Source of the DNA: Oceanospirillaceae bacterium
GTDB lineage: Bacteria > Pseudomonadota > Gammaproteobacteria > Pseudomonadales > Litoribrevibacteraceae
Direction: 5' to 3'
Assembly (NCBI GenBank): GCA_015665455.1
Contig: JADFAD010000006.1
Span: 806,001-870,000, forward strand
Length of the DNA: 64,000 bases
Under the pieces are notes generated by a model. It saw nothing but the letters and a program-made list of their open reading frames with translations, made no database searches and was not told the origin of the DNA. Below, piece by piece: positions 39,794-49,661 of this stretch. Positions within the stretch are counted from its first letter, which is position 1; the number at the start of each line of letters is the position of its first letter. The position numbers were made by a program, and so were the translations under genes.

Positions 39794-40822
39794 TCAACCT
39801 TTTAATATTTTCTGATAAAGATCCACATACTGATCAACCACCACTTGCTGACTGTAGCGTTCAGAATAAATCTTTGAGCCACCTTCTACCAAGCGTTGTT
39901 TTAATTCTGGAGTGGATAAGACTGAATTCAGTGCATTCGCTAACGCATCAACATCGTCCACTGGGGTTATTAAACCACTAACACCGTCATCGATGGCCTC
40001 TCCTGGTCCCTGAGAGTTGGTGGCAATAATTGGGCACTCATGCGCCCAAGATTCCATTACGATAGAACCCAAGCCTTCATGGCGAGAAGGACAAACAAAC
40101 AAATCCGCCGTTTTCATTAGCGTAGTCACATCATTCCGCCACCCAAGAAAACGAACGCGATCGTCCAAACCAAGCTTATGACATAACGCTTTTAGGTTTT
40201 CTTCTTCAGGGCCTGCACCTGCAAGCCACAACGTGGCATCAGGTATAGAAGCTAAAGACTCTAAAAGTATGTCAAAACCCTTATTCACATGAAGCCGGCC
40301 AGCAGCCAACATCAAAGGTTTATCAATGGGCGTTTCAAAGCTATCTCTTGGAATGGCTGTTACAGGCGTCTCGTCAGCAAAGTTAGGAATATGAAACACC
40401 CTATCCTCAGGCATCCCGCCATCAATTAAATGCTTGCAAATACCTTTACTAATACCTACCCAATAATCGGCTTGACGATAATATTTTAAGTTATAGTAAT
40501 GCCCTAAGCGATTGACCAGTTTGTAATTACCCGCCGGTGTTGTTCCACTGGCACGACTCATCCAGGTCATCACAATGTCTGGTTTATATGCTTTTAAAGC
40601 GTTTCGATATTGCCAATGGCCCAGTACATCTAACTTTCCTCCAAACCGAAACCCTTCTGCAGTTACGCCTTTGGATTCCAAAGAGTTAATACGATGTTCA
40701 TGCCCCCGAATAAACGCTTTTTGTTCTACCTCAGAGCGCTGCTCAAGGCCCGCAACAAGGCGCACAAAAAAATTCTCGGCGCCGCCTTGCGCAGCTCCAG
40801 CTAATATTTGTGCAACTCTCAT
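39794..40822 (-). CDS. Glycosyltransferase family 4
   Basis: A 342-residue GT4 enzyme starting [20 protein letters not shown]. The donor-binding half has [20 protein letters not shown]. Internal segments ([15 protein letters not shown]) match related transferases, including the neighbouring gene at 40880-41911, with which it shares layout and length; the two are probably paralogs. The substrate is unknown. AGAGG precedes the start. Confidence 0.85.
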   Translation of the reverse strand: MRVAQILAGAAQGGAENFFVRLVAGLEQRSEVEQKAFIRGHEHRINSLESKGVTAEGFRFGGKLDVLGHWQYRNALKAYKPDIVMTWMSRASGTTPAGNYKLVNRLGHYYNLKYYRQADYWVGISKGICKHLIDGGMPEDRVFHIPNFADETPVTAIPRDSFETPIDKPLMLAAGRLHVNKGFDILLESLASIPDATLWLAGAGPEEENLKALCHKLGLDDRVRFLGWRNDVTTLMKTADLFVCPSRHEGLGSIVMESWAHECPIIATNSQGPGEAIDDGVSGLITPVDDVDALANALNSVLSTPELKQRLVEGGSKIYSERYSQQVVVDQYVDLYQKILKG

Positions 40823-40879
40823 ATTAAACCTCTTGAATTAATAACTGACGCAGCCTGTAAGTATGATTAAAGACTGTCT

Positions 40880-41911
40880 TTAACTGTTTAATAAACGCTT
40901 AAACAATGCTTTGTATTCACCAATGATCACAGGCATTGAATGTCGTTCTTCAAAGCGGAGTTTCCCGTTTTCTACTAATTTACGTCTTAGAGCATCATCA
41001 TTAAGGACTTGTTTAACTTGAGCTGCACAGGTGTGATGATCATCAACTGGAAATAGCAAACCATTAGTTTCGTGCTCGACCAACCATGAAGGTCCTTGAC
41101 TGGATGCAGCAACCAAAGGCGTTTCTGTCGCCCAAGCTTCGAGCACAACGTTGCCTAAAGGTTCAAAGCGCGATGGAAAGACACAAACATCCGCCCGCTG
41201 AAACAAACTGAAAATATCTTTTCGAAGCCCTAACAACTTGACTCTATCCCCTACACCTAACTCTTTAGCGAGTGCTTCTAGCTCGTCCTTCATCTCACCA
41301 CTGCCTGCAATCAATAATGTAGCATTTGGAATTTCAGGCATGGCCTTGATTAAGGTATCTTGCGCTTTCTTTGGATGTAACCGCCCCAACGTTAATAACA
41401 CGTTATGTTCATCAGGAATTTCAGGTAATGGCTCAGAAACTTGAAGAGAATCAGGCAACTCTCCAAAATTAGAAATCATAGAGACCTTAGCATCATCCCA
41501 ACTGCTCTCTGTCACGTGACGGACTAAATCCGGGGTATTTACAATCAAGTGATTGCACTTTGTATAGTTATTAATATCGTAATAACCGCCTAAACGACCA
41601 ACAACCACAGCATCCGTTTTAGGGCACTTACGAGACGCCCTGTTCACCCATGTAACAATAAGATCCGGCTTAAATTCATCCACAGCTTTCTGCAAGCGAC
41701 GGTTATACAACAAGGGCTTTGATATTGCTCCCATAGGTAGCGTTGTATAATCAACATTTGCAGCATCTAACCTTGCCTCTCTTGAAGGTAAAGCTTCTAT
41801 AATAAGTCGTTGCGTTACTTCCGGGTCTTTAGCAAATGCCGCAGCTACCTTTTCATAATATGTTTCAGCTCCAGCTTCGGCTTGGGACAGCAGTATTTGC
41901 ATAAGTCGCAT
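40880..41911 (-). CDS. Glycosyltransferase family 4 (paralog of the next gene)
   Basis: A 343-residue GT4 enzyme that resembles the gene at 39794-40822 in length and motif order: MQILLSQAEAGAETYYEKVA at the start, GRLHPKKAQDTLIKAMPEIP in the middle and VFPSRFEPLGNVVLEAWATE at the donor site. Duplication and divergence is likely. Glycosyltransferases of this kind usually add one sugar to an LPS intermediate on the cytoplasmic side. It follows the YrbL-like kinase gene at a gap of 27 bases. Confidence 0.85.
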   Translation of the reverse strand: MRLMQILLSQAEAGAETYYEKVAAAFAKDPEVTQRLIIEALPSREARLDAANVDYTTLPMGAISKPLLYNRRLQKAVDEFKPDLIVTWVNRASRKCPKTDAVVVGRLGGYYDINNYTKCNHLIVNTPDLVRHVTESSWDDAKVSMISNFGELPDSLQVSEPLPEIPDEHNVLLTLGRLHPKKAQDTLIKAMPEIPNATLLIAGSGEMKDELEALAKELGVGDRVKLLGLRKDIFSLFQRADVCVFPSRFEPLGNVVLEAWATETPLVAASSQGPSWLVEHETNGLLFPVDDHHTCAAQVKQVLNDDALRRKLVENGKLRFEERHSMPVIIGEYKALFKRLLNS

Positions 41912-41938
41912 AGAAATAACTCTAAATTAATGAATATT

Positions 41939-42646
41939 TTATTTATGTTCCGTTTGGCTACTGTCCAAACCTTTATGAATCAACTGGCCCATCTGGCTTG
42001 GCACTTTTCCTGATTCGCAACTAACAATGTAACTCTCAATTCGATCACGTAAATTCTGAATTTTACGTCTTATCTTTTTTCTTTGATGGCTTTTTGGCCA
42101 CCATCGACTAGGAATCAAATTTGGGCTACCCAAACCATCAATGACAACCAATCTAAGTATTTCACCCTTCTTATCACGCTGTGCCACGATGTTGTGTAGC
42201 AGTAAATCCCTCGAAGGAACCATTAAGGTTTCCCAAAAATCACATAGTTGCTCAACGGCTTGATCAAAGCTATCTGAGCGACCGCACTCCCATAAATACT
42301 GCTTTAAAGAGTACGAAATTTGGCCGCTTTCATCCCGAATTAACTCTGAAACCAGCCCTTTTCCCAAATCAGTATCTTCAAAACCAAAGCATTCACTGAC
42401 ATGTTGATAGATCTCTCTACCATAACGAAGGCCAAATCCGATCATAACTTGATGCTCCTCCAAGTTATCATCAAAGCTGGAAAGAGGTTTCAAGTTCTTT
42501 GGAAAGCCTTTCTTCTTTCGAAGATCTTCAAGAGTAAAGTCTGGACGTCGCACTTTCACGCACTTAGAGACATTCTCGGGATGAATAAAGCACAATCGGT
42601 TGCCACCTTTGGCAAAAGGTTTTAAATCCGAAAGAGTTAGCTTCAT
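41939..42646 (-). CDS. YrbL-family kinase-like protein
   Basis: A protein of about 235 residues from the ATG at 42646, with the YrbL/PhoP-network fold related to WaaP-type LPS kinases. It begins LKPFAKGGNRLCFIHP and has a lysine in CVKV for ATP, the catalytic-loop-like PSRDLLLHNIVA (Asp and Asn) and LVVIDGLGS in place of the DFG motif. In an LPS locus it probably phosphorylates a core sugar. Its ATG overlaps the stop of the upstream glycosyltransferase in an ATGA arrangement, so the two are translationally coupled. Confidence 0.8.
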   Translation of the reverse strand: MKLTLSDLKPFAKGGNRLCFIHPENVSKCVKVRRPDFTLEDLRKKKGFPKNLKPLSSFDDNLEEHQVMIGFGLRYGREIYQHVSECFGFEDTDLGKGLVSELIRDESGQISYSLKQYLWECGRSDSFDQAVEQLCDFWETLMVPSRDLLLHNIVAQRDKKGEILRLVVIDGLGSPNLIPSRWWPKSHQRKKIRRKIQNLRDRIESYIVSCESGKVPSQMGQLIHKGLDSSQTEHK

Positions 42647-43683
42647 TTCATTGATCCATCTAGGTTTATATCCTGAGCCCAAGCGTACTCATGACTAAAT
42701 GGAATCTGTAAAGCTGCCTCCAAAATGTACTGAGCATAAAGTTTCGAGTTCATTTCAGTTTGAAAGAAGTCTCGCGCATTTTTCGCCCAAGCTTGTCGCT
42801 TTTCATCGTCATGATGAAACTCACGAATCTTTGACAATAAATCATCTTCGTTTTTAAAATAAACAGCACTTTCTTGGGGTAACAGCTCATCGAAACGTAA
42901 ATCATCATGCGTAAATTGCAAAATACCATTGCCCGCTAACTGAGCCATTCGCGCAGAAGAATACCAATAATGGCCTTCTTGACGATTTAAATTCAACCCC
43001 ATTTTGGTGTTTAATAATGCTCGATCATAATCACGCCCCCAAACAGGGCTCTCACCAAAACTACCGTAGGTTTTAAAGTTCATTTCATCCGCAAGGGATT
43101 CTTTAAAACGGCCGATCATTTCTAGGCGAGAAGTAAAATTCGCACTGTTACTGCAAAACAATAAATCAATAGGAAGGTCTGTTTTTACAGAGTTATCCAA
43201 ACTCTCAACCGAAGGATCTACCGGGTTAGGCATATGATAAACACGAGCACCCAACCCTTCAAACATACTTAATTCTCGGCGACCTGTAGAAACAAAAACA
43301 GCATCCGTTACGTTCGCCCTATGTTTAATACGCTCGACATTATCCGGAACAAATAAGGGATCATTATTGCAATGAATGATTGCACAATTTGGCAACAACC
43401 TTTTAATTTCTAAAAGAGTTTCGTTAGTAATAATATCGCAATGACCTGCAATAACTAAGTCAGGCTCTACCGCAGAAACCATTTCTAAGAGTCGCTTATT
43501 GGCTGCTTTTTTACCAAAATCTCGAATACCCAATGGGGCTTCGAAAGCAGCGACATCTCGATCACTAAATACCTGGGTATAGTGGTCATTTTTTATCAAA
43601 CCAAACGTCAACTTCTGTGCCCAACTCACCCGTGTTTTTCCATAACGGCGCAATTGTTGATAGGCAATATGAAGAACTCTCAT
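42643..43683 (-). CDS. CgeB-like glycosyltransferase
   Basis: A 346-residue GT-B-type transferase of the CgeB/YkvP group. It has the C-terminal segment LNLNRQEGHYWYSSARMAQLAGNG and the FDELLPQESAVYF stretch typical of Glyco_trans_1_2 domains. It begins RVLHIAYQQLRRYGKTRVSW. The substrate is unknown. It is fused by an ATGA overlap to the YrbL-like kinase gene downstream, suggesting the sugar it adds is then phosphorylated. Confidence 0.75.
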   Translation of the reverse strand: MRVLHIAYQQLRRYGKTRVSWAQKLTFGLIKNDHYTQVFSDRDVAAFEAPLGIRDFGKKAANKRLLEMVSAVEPDLVIAGHCDIITNETLLEIKRLLPNCAIIHCNNDPLFVPDNVERIKHRANVTDAVFVSTGRRELSMFEGLGARVYHMPNPVDPSVESLDNSVKTDLPIDLLFCSNSANFTSRLEMIGRFKESLADEMNFKTYGSFGESPVWGRDYDRALLNTKMGLNLNRQEGHYWYSSARMAQLAGNGILQFTHDDLRFDELLPQESAVYFKNEDDLLSKIREFHHDDEKRQAWAKNARDFFQTEMNSKLYAQYILEAALQIPFSHEYAWAQDINLDGSMK

Positions 43684-43790
43684 TGTTAAATCTCTTTTTA
43701 GTCTAACGATTGAATGAATAAAATGAACCAGTAAACTCTGGAGGCACTATACCACTATAAAATTGCAAGAAAAATCAAGGCAAAAACATA

Positions 43791-44903
43791 CTAATCAGCC
43801 AAAGCTTTTCTATAAACTTCCAGCGTTTTCTTAGCCTGAAAATCCAAATAAAAATCATTTGGTAGTGTTATTTCAACTTCTTTATCCAGCAAGGAAATCA
43901 CCTTCTTAGCAAAGGCAACTATATCATCAGCAGGAACCAAACCTTCAGGGAAGCCCGCATTCAAAGACTCACTGGCACCACCTCGATTAAAAGCGACAAC
44001 AGGGCACCCACAAGCTAACGCCTCTGGAACCGTACGCCCAAACGGTTCTTCTTTATTGGACATGTGGCAAGTAACGGTAGCCCCATGATAAAAGTTCTGA
44101 ATGTCTGAGCGATGCCCTACAAACGTCACATTATCATCCAGCCCCAGCTCACTCCTCAACACCAACAATTCTTGCAAGTAATGTTCTTTATTGGATTCTG
44201 CTTCACCAACAACAACGCCATGACATCGATCATCTTCTTTTAGTAGCAAGCCCATCATATTTAAAAATGCTTCTTGACCTTTCCAGCGGGTCAAACGACC
44301 AGGCATCAAGATCAACTTTTTATCTTTCATTTCAGGGTATTGATCGAAGACTTCCTCTTGCCATGAACTAAGGTCAGGTTCAACTTCAAAAGAAGAACGA
44401 TCTAAGCCTCTATAAACACGAGTTATTTTATTGGTGTCAACCTGATAGTTCGATGTTATGTAATGATGAACACAATCAGAAATGGCAATGATCTGTTCAG
44501 ATTTGGCCATCACTGCACTATAAGCATTAACAGAATACATGCCATGGAATGTCGATACCAATTTTGGCCGGGTAGTTGGGTCCATTTTTTTCAAAGCTAA
44601 CCAAACAATCCATGCAGGAACCCTAGAGCGGACATGTACTATGTCGGGTTTAATAGACTCTAGGAGTCTTCTCATTGGTTTCACTTGAAACAAAGAGCTC
44701 AAACTCTTTTGATGAACAGCCATTAATATATGTTCAGACCCTTCCGCTTCAAGCTTAGAAACTTGCCTACCGCCATTCGAAATCACGATCGATTGATGAC
44801 CAGCTTTCACTAATTCCTTCGCTAATTCAACAGTTCCACGCTCAACACCGCCTGCATTCAGCTCTGGTAAAACTTGAATAACCTTAAGTGTTCTATTTTC
44901 CAT
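43791..44903 (-). CDS. Glycosyltransferase family 4
   Basis: A 370-residue GT4 enzyme. It starts VIQVLPELNAGGVERGTVEL, has GRLTRWKGQEAFLNMM around 200 and the donor-site CHMSNKEEPFGRTVPEALAC. It resembles transferases of LPS core and O-antigen clusters. AAAGG precedes the start. It overlaps the preceding gene by 11 bases, so the two are cotranslated. Confidence 0.87.
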   Translation of the reverse strand: MENRTLKVIQVLPELNAGGVERGTVELAKELVKAGHQSIVISNGGRQVSKLEAEGSEHILMAVHQKSLSSLFQVKPMRRLLESIKPDIVHVRSRVPAWIVWLALKKMDPTTRPKLVSTFHGMYSVNAYSAVMAKSEQIIAISDCVHHYITSNYQVDTNKITRVYRGLDRSSFEVEPDLSSWQEEVFDQYPEMKDKKLILMPGRLTRWKGQEAFLNMMGLLLKEDDRCHGVVVGEAESNKEHYLQELLVLRSELGLDDNVTFVGHRSDIQNFYHGATVTCHMSNKEEPFGRTVPEALACGCPVVAFNRGGASESLNAGFPEGLVPADDIVAFAKKVISLLDKEVEITLPNDFYLDFQAKKTLEVYRKALAD

Positions 44904-45807
44904 GGGAGCCTTTCAAATTACTCCAGAGTTTATAATGATCGAAGACGGCTCTGATCTTGTAATCGTTGCCGTCCGATTTCGATTTATTGATCTTTGTTAA
45001 GGAATCCAATTGCGATCCCTCAATCATCAATAGCTTCGACTTCCAGTGTCTGATGTCATTCACGGGTTTACATGCCACATTATTCTTAAGTGTCATAGCT
45101 TTCAGCCAAACATCATCTGCATTTTCAGCCAAAGAAAGAAATAAATCGCGCTTAAGAACGTCACAATCAAAGCAACCAGGAAAATACAAGATACCGCCAT
45201 TACCTGTTGGGAAAATATTTAAGCTAGGTTCTTCAGCTTGTACTGACATATCCCATTCAGAATAAGGTAATAGCTCATCATTATCAGTCAACTTCATTCG
45301 GTGAGCCCGATGACAATGAATAACATTAGGCTCTTTTAAATAGCTTCTATACAGCTGATCGATTGTATCAACTGGGTATAAAATATCGTCATCAACTGTA
45401 ACAATGAGACTGTCCGGATACTTCTCTAAACTATAAATAATTTTTTTATAAGGGCCGAAATCTTCGGCGACAAACTCAATTTCCAAGCCTCGCTCTTGTT
45501 GGTTAAGAAGCGCTTCAGGTAAATCGCCATATAGACTTGGAAAGTTTTTTTCTGAGAGCCAAAGCACAACTCGATCTGCTCTTAGAGACTGCTGAAACAA
45601 ACTTTCTATTGTTAAAAACACTTCATTAATACGAGCTGGGTAGCTGGTTAATGATACAACGATATCGTGACTTTTTTTATTACCAACACCTGAACGGTCA
45701 CTACTCAAGGCAAGCTGCTGATAATTCAACGCCATCGCCATTGATTTGTATCGAAAGAGCTCCTCCAGTTTTTTCTGGGCTCTTTTATTCTTAAGACTCT
45801 TAAACAT
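44893..45807 (-). CDS. Probable glycosyltransferase with DDD motif
   Basis: A protein of about 304 residues from the ATG at 45807, one base after the stop of the ELM1-like gene. It contains DIVVSLTSYPARINEVFLTI near the N-terminus and the metal-binding VTVDDDILYP near residue 150. This fits a GT-A-type family found in LPS and capsule loci. A longer frame begins upstream but overlaps the previous gene. The enzyme is likely cytoplasmic and membrane-associated; the substrate is unknown. Confidence 0.75.
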   Translation of the reverse strand: MFKSLKNKRAQKKLEELFRYKSMAMALNYQQLALSSDRSGVGNKKSHDIVVSLTSYPARINEVFLTIESLFQQSLRADRVVLWLSEKNFPSLYGDLPEALLNQQERGLEIEFVAEDFGPYKKIIYSLEKYPDSLIVTVDDDILYPVDTIDQLYRSYLKEPNVIHCHRAHRMKLTDNDELLPYSEWDMSVQAEEPSLNIFPTGNGGILYFPGCFDCDVLKRDLFLSLAENADDVWLKAMTLKNNVACKPVNDIRHWKSKLLMIEGSQLDSLTKINKSKSDGNDYKIRAVFDHYKLWSNLKGSHGK

Positions 45808-45808
45808 C

Positions 45809-46765
45809 TTACGCTCTTGTTTTAACATCCTGTGAGGTTGGTCGATAACGATCAATCAACCAGATTGCTGCCCGCTCTGCTTCCCAAAGCACACTGTCTT
45901 TCAAACTACCATTTAGATTAGGCCATTCTACGACCAATGACTTATGTAATAAACGTTCAATACCTTTTACAACACGAGTCTGTTTATCGCAGTCCATTTT
46001 AAATATGTTGGTCTCAGTGCCTGATGTGATGGATTCATACACCATTGAAACACTGTCAGGCGTCACCCAAATTTTTCCACTGTCAGACATCTGTTGAGGT
46101 AACCACGTCCGATCAGTATTCTGGTGCTCCACAATTAACACGTTATTAAGACTTCTTTCTTTCAGTTTATTAATGAAAGATATTGGTGTTCTACGCGAAT
46201 TACCCAACACCCAAGATGATATATTAGGACTTTTAGAAACAATATCTTCAACCTGATCAAGAATATTATTTTCATCCCACTGATAGTGCTTAGATTCCCC
46301 ACCGATAAGAATCAATCCCTTGTTAGCAGGTTTCTGCTTCGCATCTAGGATAGGAACAACATTGTTCAATACACCGACAGTAGGGAGTATATGAGCACAA
46401 TTAGGCGGGCTATCATGCTCAGGAATAATCAATGCGTCAAACCAACTCACAGGGACGGAAGGTTTCATCAGTAGCACAGAAAAACAATGGAAACGGCGCT
46501 TCAGTGCAAGTATTAATTTGTGCGTTCGATGGCCTGCACCAACAACTATATCCGGAGCATGCTCAGTCAAACAATCTTGAGGCAAGCGTTTTAAAAACAC
46601 ACTCAACCATGAAAGGTTATTATCTGCTACAGACAACCATTTAGACTGGGTTTTTGCGTGTACTGACAATCTAGACTCTAAGCCTTTTAACTGATTCAAA
46701 TGTCCAGGCTTGTCGTCTGTAATAAACCAGACATTTAAAGATTTGAGATCTAAGTTCTTAGCCAA
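45809..46765 (-). CDS. ELM1-like protein (mitochondrial fission ELM1 family)
   Basis: A protein of about 318 residues from a TTG start at 46765 with AAGGA eight bases upstream. This start is chosen because longer frames overlap msbA. It belongs to the ELM1/COG3660 family, with FITDDKPGHLNQLKGL near the start, DIVVGAGHRTH and LILIGGESKHY. Bacterial members occur beside msbA/waaA and probably act as GT-B glycosyltransferases in LPS synthesis; no reaction is established. It begins five bases from the msbA stop, so it is in the same operon. Confidence 0.8.
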   Translation of the reverse strand: MAKNLDLKSLNVWFITDDKPGHLNQLKGLESRLSVHAKTQSKWLSVADNNLSWLSVFLKRLPQDCLTEHAPDIVVGAGHRTHKLILALKRRFHCFSVLLMKPSVPVSWFDALIIPEHDSPPNCAHILPTVGVLNNVVPILDAKQKPANKGLILIGGESKHYQWDENNILDQVEDIVSKSPNISSWVLGNSRRTPISFINKLKERSLNNVLIVEHQNTDRTWLPQQMSDSGKIWVTPDSVSMVYESITSGTETNIFKMDCDKQTRVVKGIERLLHKSLVVEWPNLNGSLKDSVLWEAERAAIWLIDRYRPTSQDVKTRA

Positions 46766-46769
46766 AGCT

Positions 46770-48512
46770 CTAATCCTTAAACTGACTTTGATACAACTGA
46801 GAATACAACCCTTCTTGAGAAAGCAATTCTGAGTGACTGCCCACTTCTTTAATCTGACCTTGATCAAGCACAACGATTTTATCTGCACTTTCAATAGTCG
46901 ATAAGCGATGAGCAATAACGATGGTAGTTCGGTTCTCCATAACTTTCTCTAGCGCTTGTTGAATATGTCGTTCGGATTCATTATCAAGCGCAGAAGTCGC
47001 CTCATCCAACACGAGCACAGGTGCATCTTTTAAAATAGCTCGAGCAATTGCAATTCTCTGTCGTTGCCCTCCTGAAAGCATTAAACCTTTCTCACCTATC
47101 TCTGTATCCAATCCATGACTCAGCTTATCAGCAAATTCAATGACATGAGCGGCCTTCGCTGCGGCTAAAACCTCATCATCAGAAGCATTCGCCATATCCC
47201 CGTAGGCGATGTTATCTTTTAAAGAGCCTTTAAACAAAAATACATTCTGATTTACCAATGCAATTTGGCTACGTAGATTCTGCAAGTCATAATCATCAAG
47301 AGGCGTCTCATCCAGCGTGACACGCCCTGACTGAGCATCATAAAATCGAGGCAATAAATTTGCTAAAGTTGTTTTTCCACTGCCTGACCGCCCAACCAAA
47401 GCCACCGTTTGACCGGGCTCAATAGATAACGACACATCACTTAATATTCGTTTGCCTGATTCGTATTCAAAATCTACCTGATTAAACTCTATCGCACCTT
47501 TAGCACGACCGAGAGTCTTAGTCCCCGAGTTCTTTTCTATTTCACGATCCAATACAGCAAATAGTTCATAGGCCGCAGCGATGGCCTTTTGTATTTTACT
47601 ATTCACATTAGTAAGCATCCGAATTGGCTTAGCAACCAACCCTGTGGCAACAATAAATTTAATAAAAAGTTCACTAGTTATATTTTCAAGAAACGAAGGG
47701 TGTAACGCCATAAAGACCAACAAAGAAATGGCGATGGAAACGATAAACTGAACAATCGGAGTATTCAGAGACTGGGTAAGTGCTAACTTCAGTGACTGTC
47801 TACGATTATACGCACTCGCATCACGAAACCGCTTAGACTCATATTGCTCTCCCCCAAAAACGCGAACCACTTGATACCCTTGAATGGATTCCGACGCAGA
47901 ATGAGTAATATCGCCCATAGAGCTTTGAATTCGCTTACTTAAGGTTCTAAAGCGTTTTGAAGCGTACCCAACAACCAAGGCTATAATTGGACTCACCGAT
48001 AGAAAAATCAATGTTAATTGCCAACTGAGGTAAAACATATACCCCAACAGCGCAATCACCGTTGTTCCTTCTCGTAAAAAGATTTTCAACGCATCGGTAG
48101 CCGCACCCGTTACCTGCTCTACGTTAAAAGTCACTCGGGACAGAATGTGACCTGTGCTATTTTCAGTGAAGTAATGGGAAGGTAAATAAAGAATTTTATC
48201 AAAGACTTGGACTCTGAGTTTATGTACCAAAGTTCGAGCGACAATCATGGTGCTGTATTGCCCCATGAAACTACCAACACCACGAACGAAAAAGATACCT
48301 AAGATAGCGGCAGGGAGAATAATGTAATTCTGAGCATCGGGATTTTCAATATTCTCAACCATGTAACCAATAACTTCAGCCCACGCAGCTTGAGTTAAGG
48401 AATACATGCCATAGCCGATAAAACTAAGTAGAAACAGCCACCAATAAGACTTTACATAGCCAAGAAGACGAATATAAATTTGCGTTGCTGTTAAATCTTT
48501 CGTGGAAGACAT
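46770..48512 (-). CDS. msbA: Lipid A export ATP-binding/permease protein MsbA
   Basis: An ABC half-transporter of about 580 residues. Six membrane helices occupy residues 15-310. The nucleotide domain has Walker A GRSGSGKTTL, signature LSGGQRQR and Walker B VLVLDEATSALD, then the His switch IVIAHRLSTIE. It flips lipid A-core to the outer leaflet of the inner membrane. The ATG at 48512 has GGAGAG five bases upstream; a GTG at 48518 is in frame but less likely. It heads the transcript that continues through the glycan genes. Confidence 0.94.
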   Translation of the reverse strand: MSSTKDLTATQIYIRLLGYVKSYWWLFLLSFIGYGMYSLTQAAWAEVIGYMVENIENPDAQNYIILPAAILGIFFVRGVGSFMGQYSTMIVARTLVHKLRVQVFDKILYLPSHYFTENSTGHILSRVTFNVEQVTGAATDALKIFLREGTTVIALLGYMFYLSWQLTLIFLSVSPIIALVVGYASKRFRTLSKRIQSSMGDITHSASESIQGYQVVRVFGGEQYESKRFRDASAYNRRQSLKLALTQSLNTPIVQFIVSIAISLLVFMALHPSFLENITSELFIKFIVATGLVAKPIRMLTNVNSKIQKAIAAAYELFAVLDREIEKNSGTKTLGRAKGAIEFNQVDFEYESGKRILSDVSLSIEPGQTVALVGRSGSGKTTLANLLPRFYDAQSGRVTLDETPLDDYDLQNLRSQIALVNQNVFLFKGSLKDNIAYGDMANASDDEVLAAAKAAHVIEFADKLSHGLDTEIGEKGLMLSGGQRQRIAIARAILKDAPVLVLDEATSALDNESERHIQQALEKVMENRTTIVIAHRLSTIESADKIVVLDQGQIKEVGSHSELLSQEGLYSQLYQSQFKD

Positions 48513-48600
48513 CCACACTCTCCGAAGTAGTAATTACAACGTAGGTTAAAATCTCGAACAGATATACCTGCTAACAATTATCAACCTATCAGATACAAGA

Positions 48601-48645
48601 AACCCAAAGCCAGCGATACATAGTAATACCTCTCTGCTTTGGGTT
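48601..48645. repeat. 10-bp inverted repeat between ilvE and msbA
   Basis: AACCCAAAGC (48601-48610) pairs with GCTTTGGGTT (48636-48645) across 25 bases, 29 bases beyond the ilvE stop. It could be a weak terminator but lacks a T run. Confidence 0.4.
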
Positions 48646-48673
48646 ATCAGCGGTAAAGCCAAATCAATACAGT

Positions 48674-49609
48674 TTACGGATTAACAACCGCTAGCCATTC
48701 AGGGTACTCTTCTCGCTTACCCATTACCTGATCAAAATACATGGATTGCAATTTCTCAGTAATTGGTCCACGTACACCAGAACCAATAACACGGCCATCA
48801 AGCTCGCGAATAGGAAGAACTTCTGCAGCAGTACCTGTAAAAAATGCCTCATCTGCAACGTAAACTTCATCACGAGTGATGCGTTTCTCACGAACCTCAT
48901 AACCCAAGTCAGCAGCAAAGCGGAAGATGGTATTACGAGTAATACCATCCAAGCATGATGTCAGTTCAGGGGTGTAGATCACTCCATCACGGATAATAAA
49001 GATATTCTCACCCGAGCCTTCAGCAACATAACCTTCGTTATCAAGAAGCAACGCTTCTTCACAACCGCTGTCCAAAGCTTCTCGTAGCGCTAACATCGAA
49101 TTGATGTAGTTACCGTTTGCTTTCGCTTTACACATCGTAATGTTTACATGGTGGCGAGTATAAGAAGACGTACGAATTCTTATGCCTTTCGTCTTTGCGT
49201 CTTCGCCCATATAAGCAGGCCATTCCCACGCAGCTACCATAACATGTACTTTCAGGTTATCAGCACGTAATCCCATGCCTTCCGAACCAAAAAACACCAT
49301 TGGTCGTAAATACGCATGATCAAGGTTATTAGCCTTTACTGCTTCTATTTGAGCCTGGTTTAACTCATCTTTGGTAAAAGGAATTTTCATACCTAAAATA
49401 TGAGCCGAACGAAACAGACGATCGGTGTGCTCTTGAAGACGGAAAATCGCAGCGCCTTTATCAGTTTGATAAGCACGGACACCCTCAAAACACCCCATAC
49501 CATAGTGTAATGTATGTGTAAGGACGTGAACCTTTGCATCTCGCCAAGGAACCAGTTCACCATCAAGCCAAATCAAACCGTCGCGATCAGCCATCGTAGG
49601 CAATGCCAT
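48674..49609 (-). CDS. ilvE: Branched-chain amino-acid aminotransferase IlvE
   Basis: A 311-residue fold-type IV PLP enzyme making and degrading Leu, Ile and Val. Motifs are HYGMGCFEGVRAY, the PLP Lys in CKAKANGNYINSMLA and EGSGENIFI. AGGAG precedes the start. The ilvE-glnE pair followed by LPS genes matches the pseudomonad order, where waaF and waaC follow; here msbA and glycosyltransferases follow instead. Confidence 0.96.
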   Translation of the reverse strand: MALPTMADRDGLIWLDGELVPWRDAKVHVLTHTLHYGMGCFEGVRAYQTDKGAAIFRLQEHTDRLFRSAHILGMKIPFTKDELNQAQIEAVKANNLDHAYLRPMVFFGSEGMGLRADNLKVHVMVAAWEWPAYMGEDAKTKGIRIRTSSYTRHHVNITMCKAKANGNYINSMLALREALDSGCEEALLLDNEGYVAEGSGENIFIIRDGVIYTPELTSCLDGITRNTIFRFAADLGYEVREKRITRDEVYVADEAFFTGTAAEVLPIRELDGRVIGSGVRGPITEKLQSMYFDQVMGKREEYPEWLAVVNP

Positions 49610-49661
49610 GCTTATTACTCCTGCGAAAATTGTAAATAAAGATTTTTATTAGGGTGAAGCA

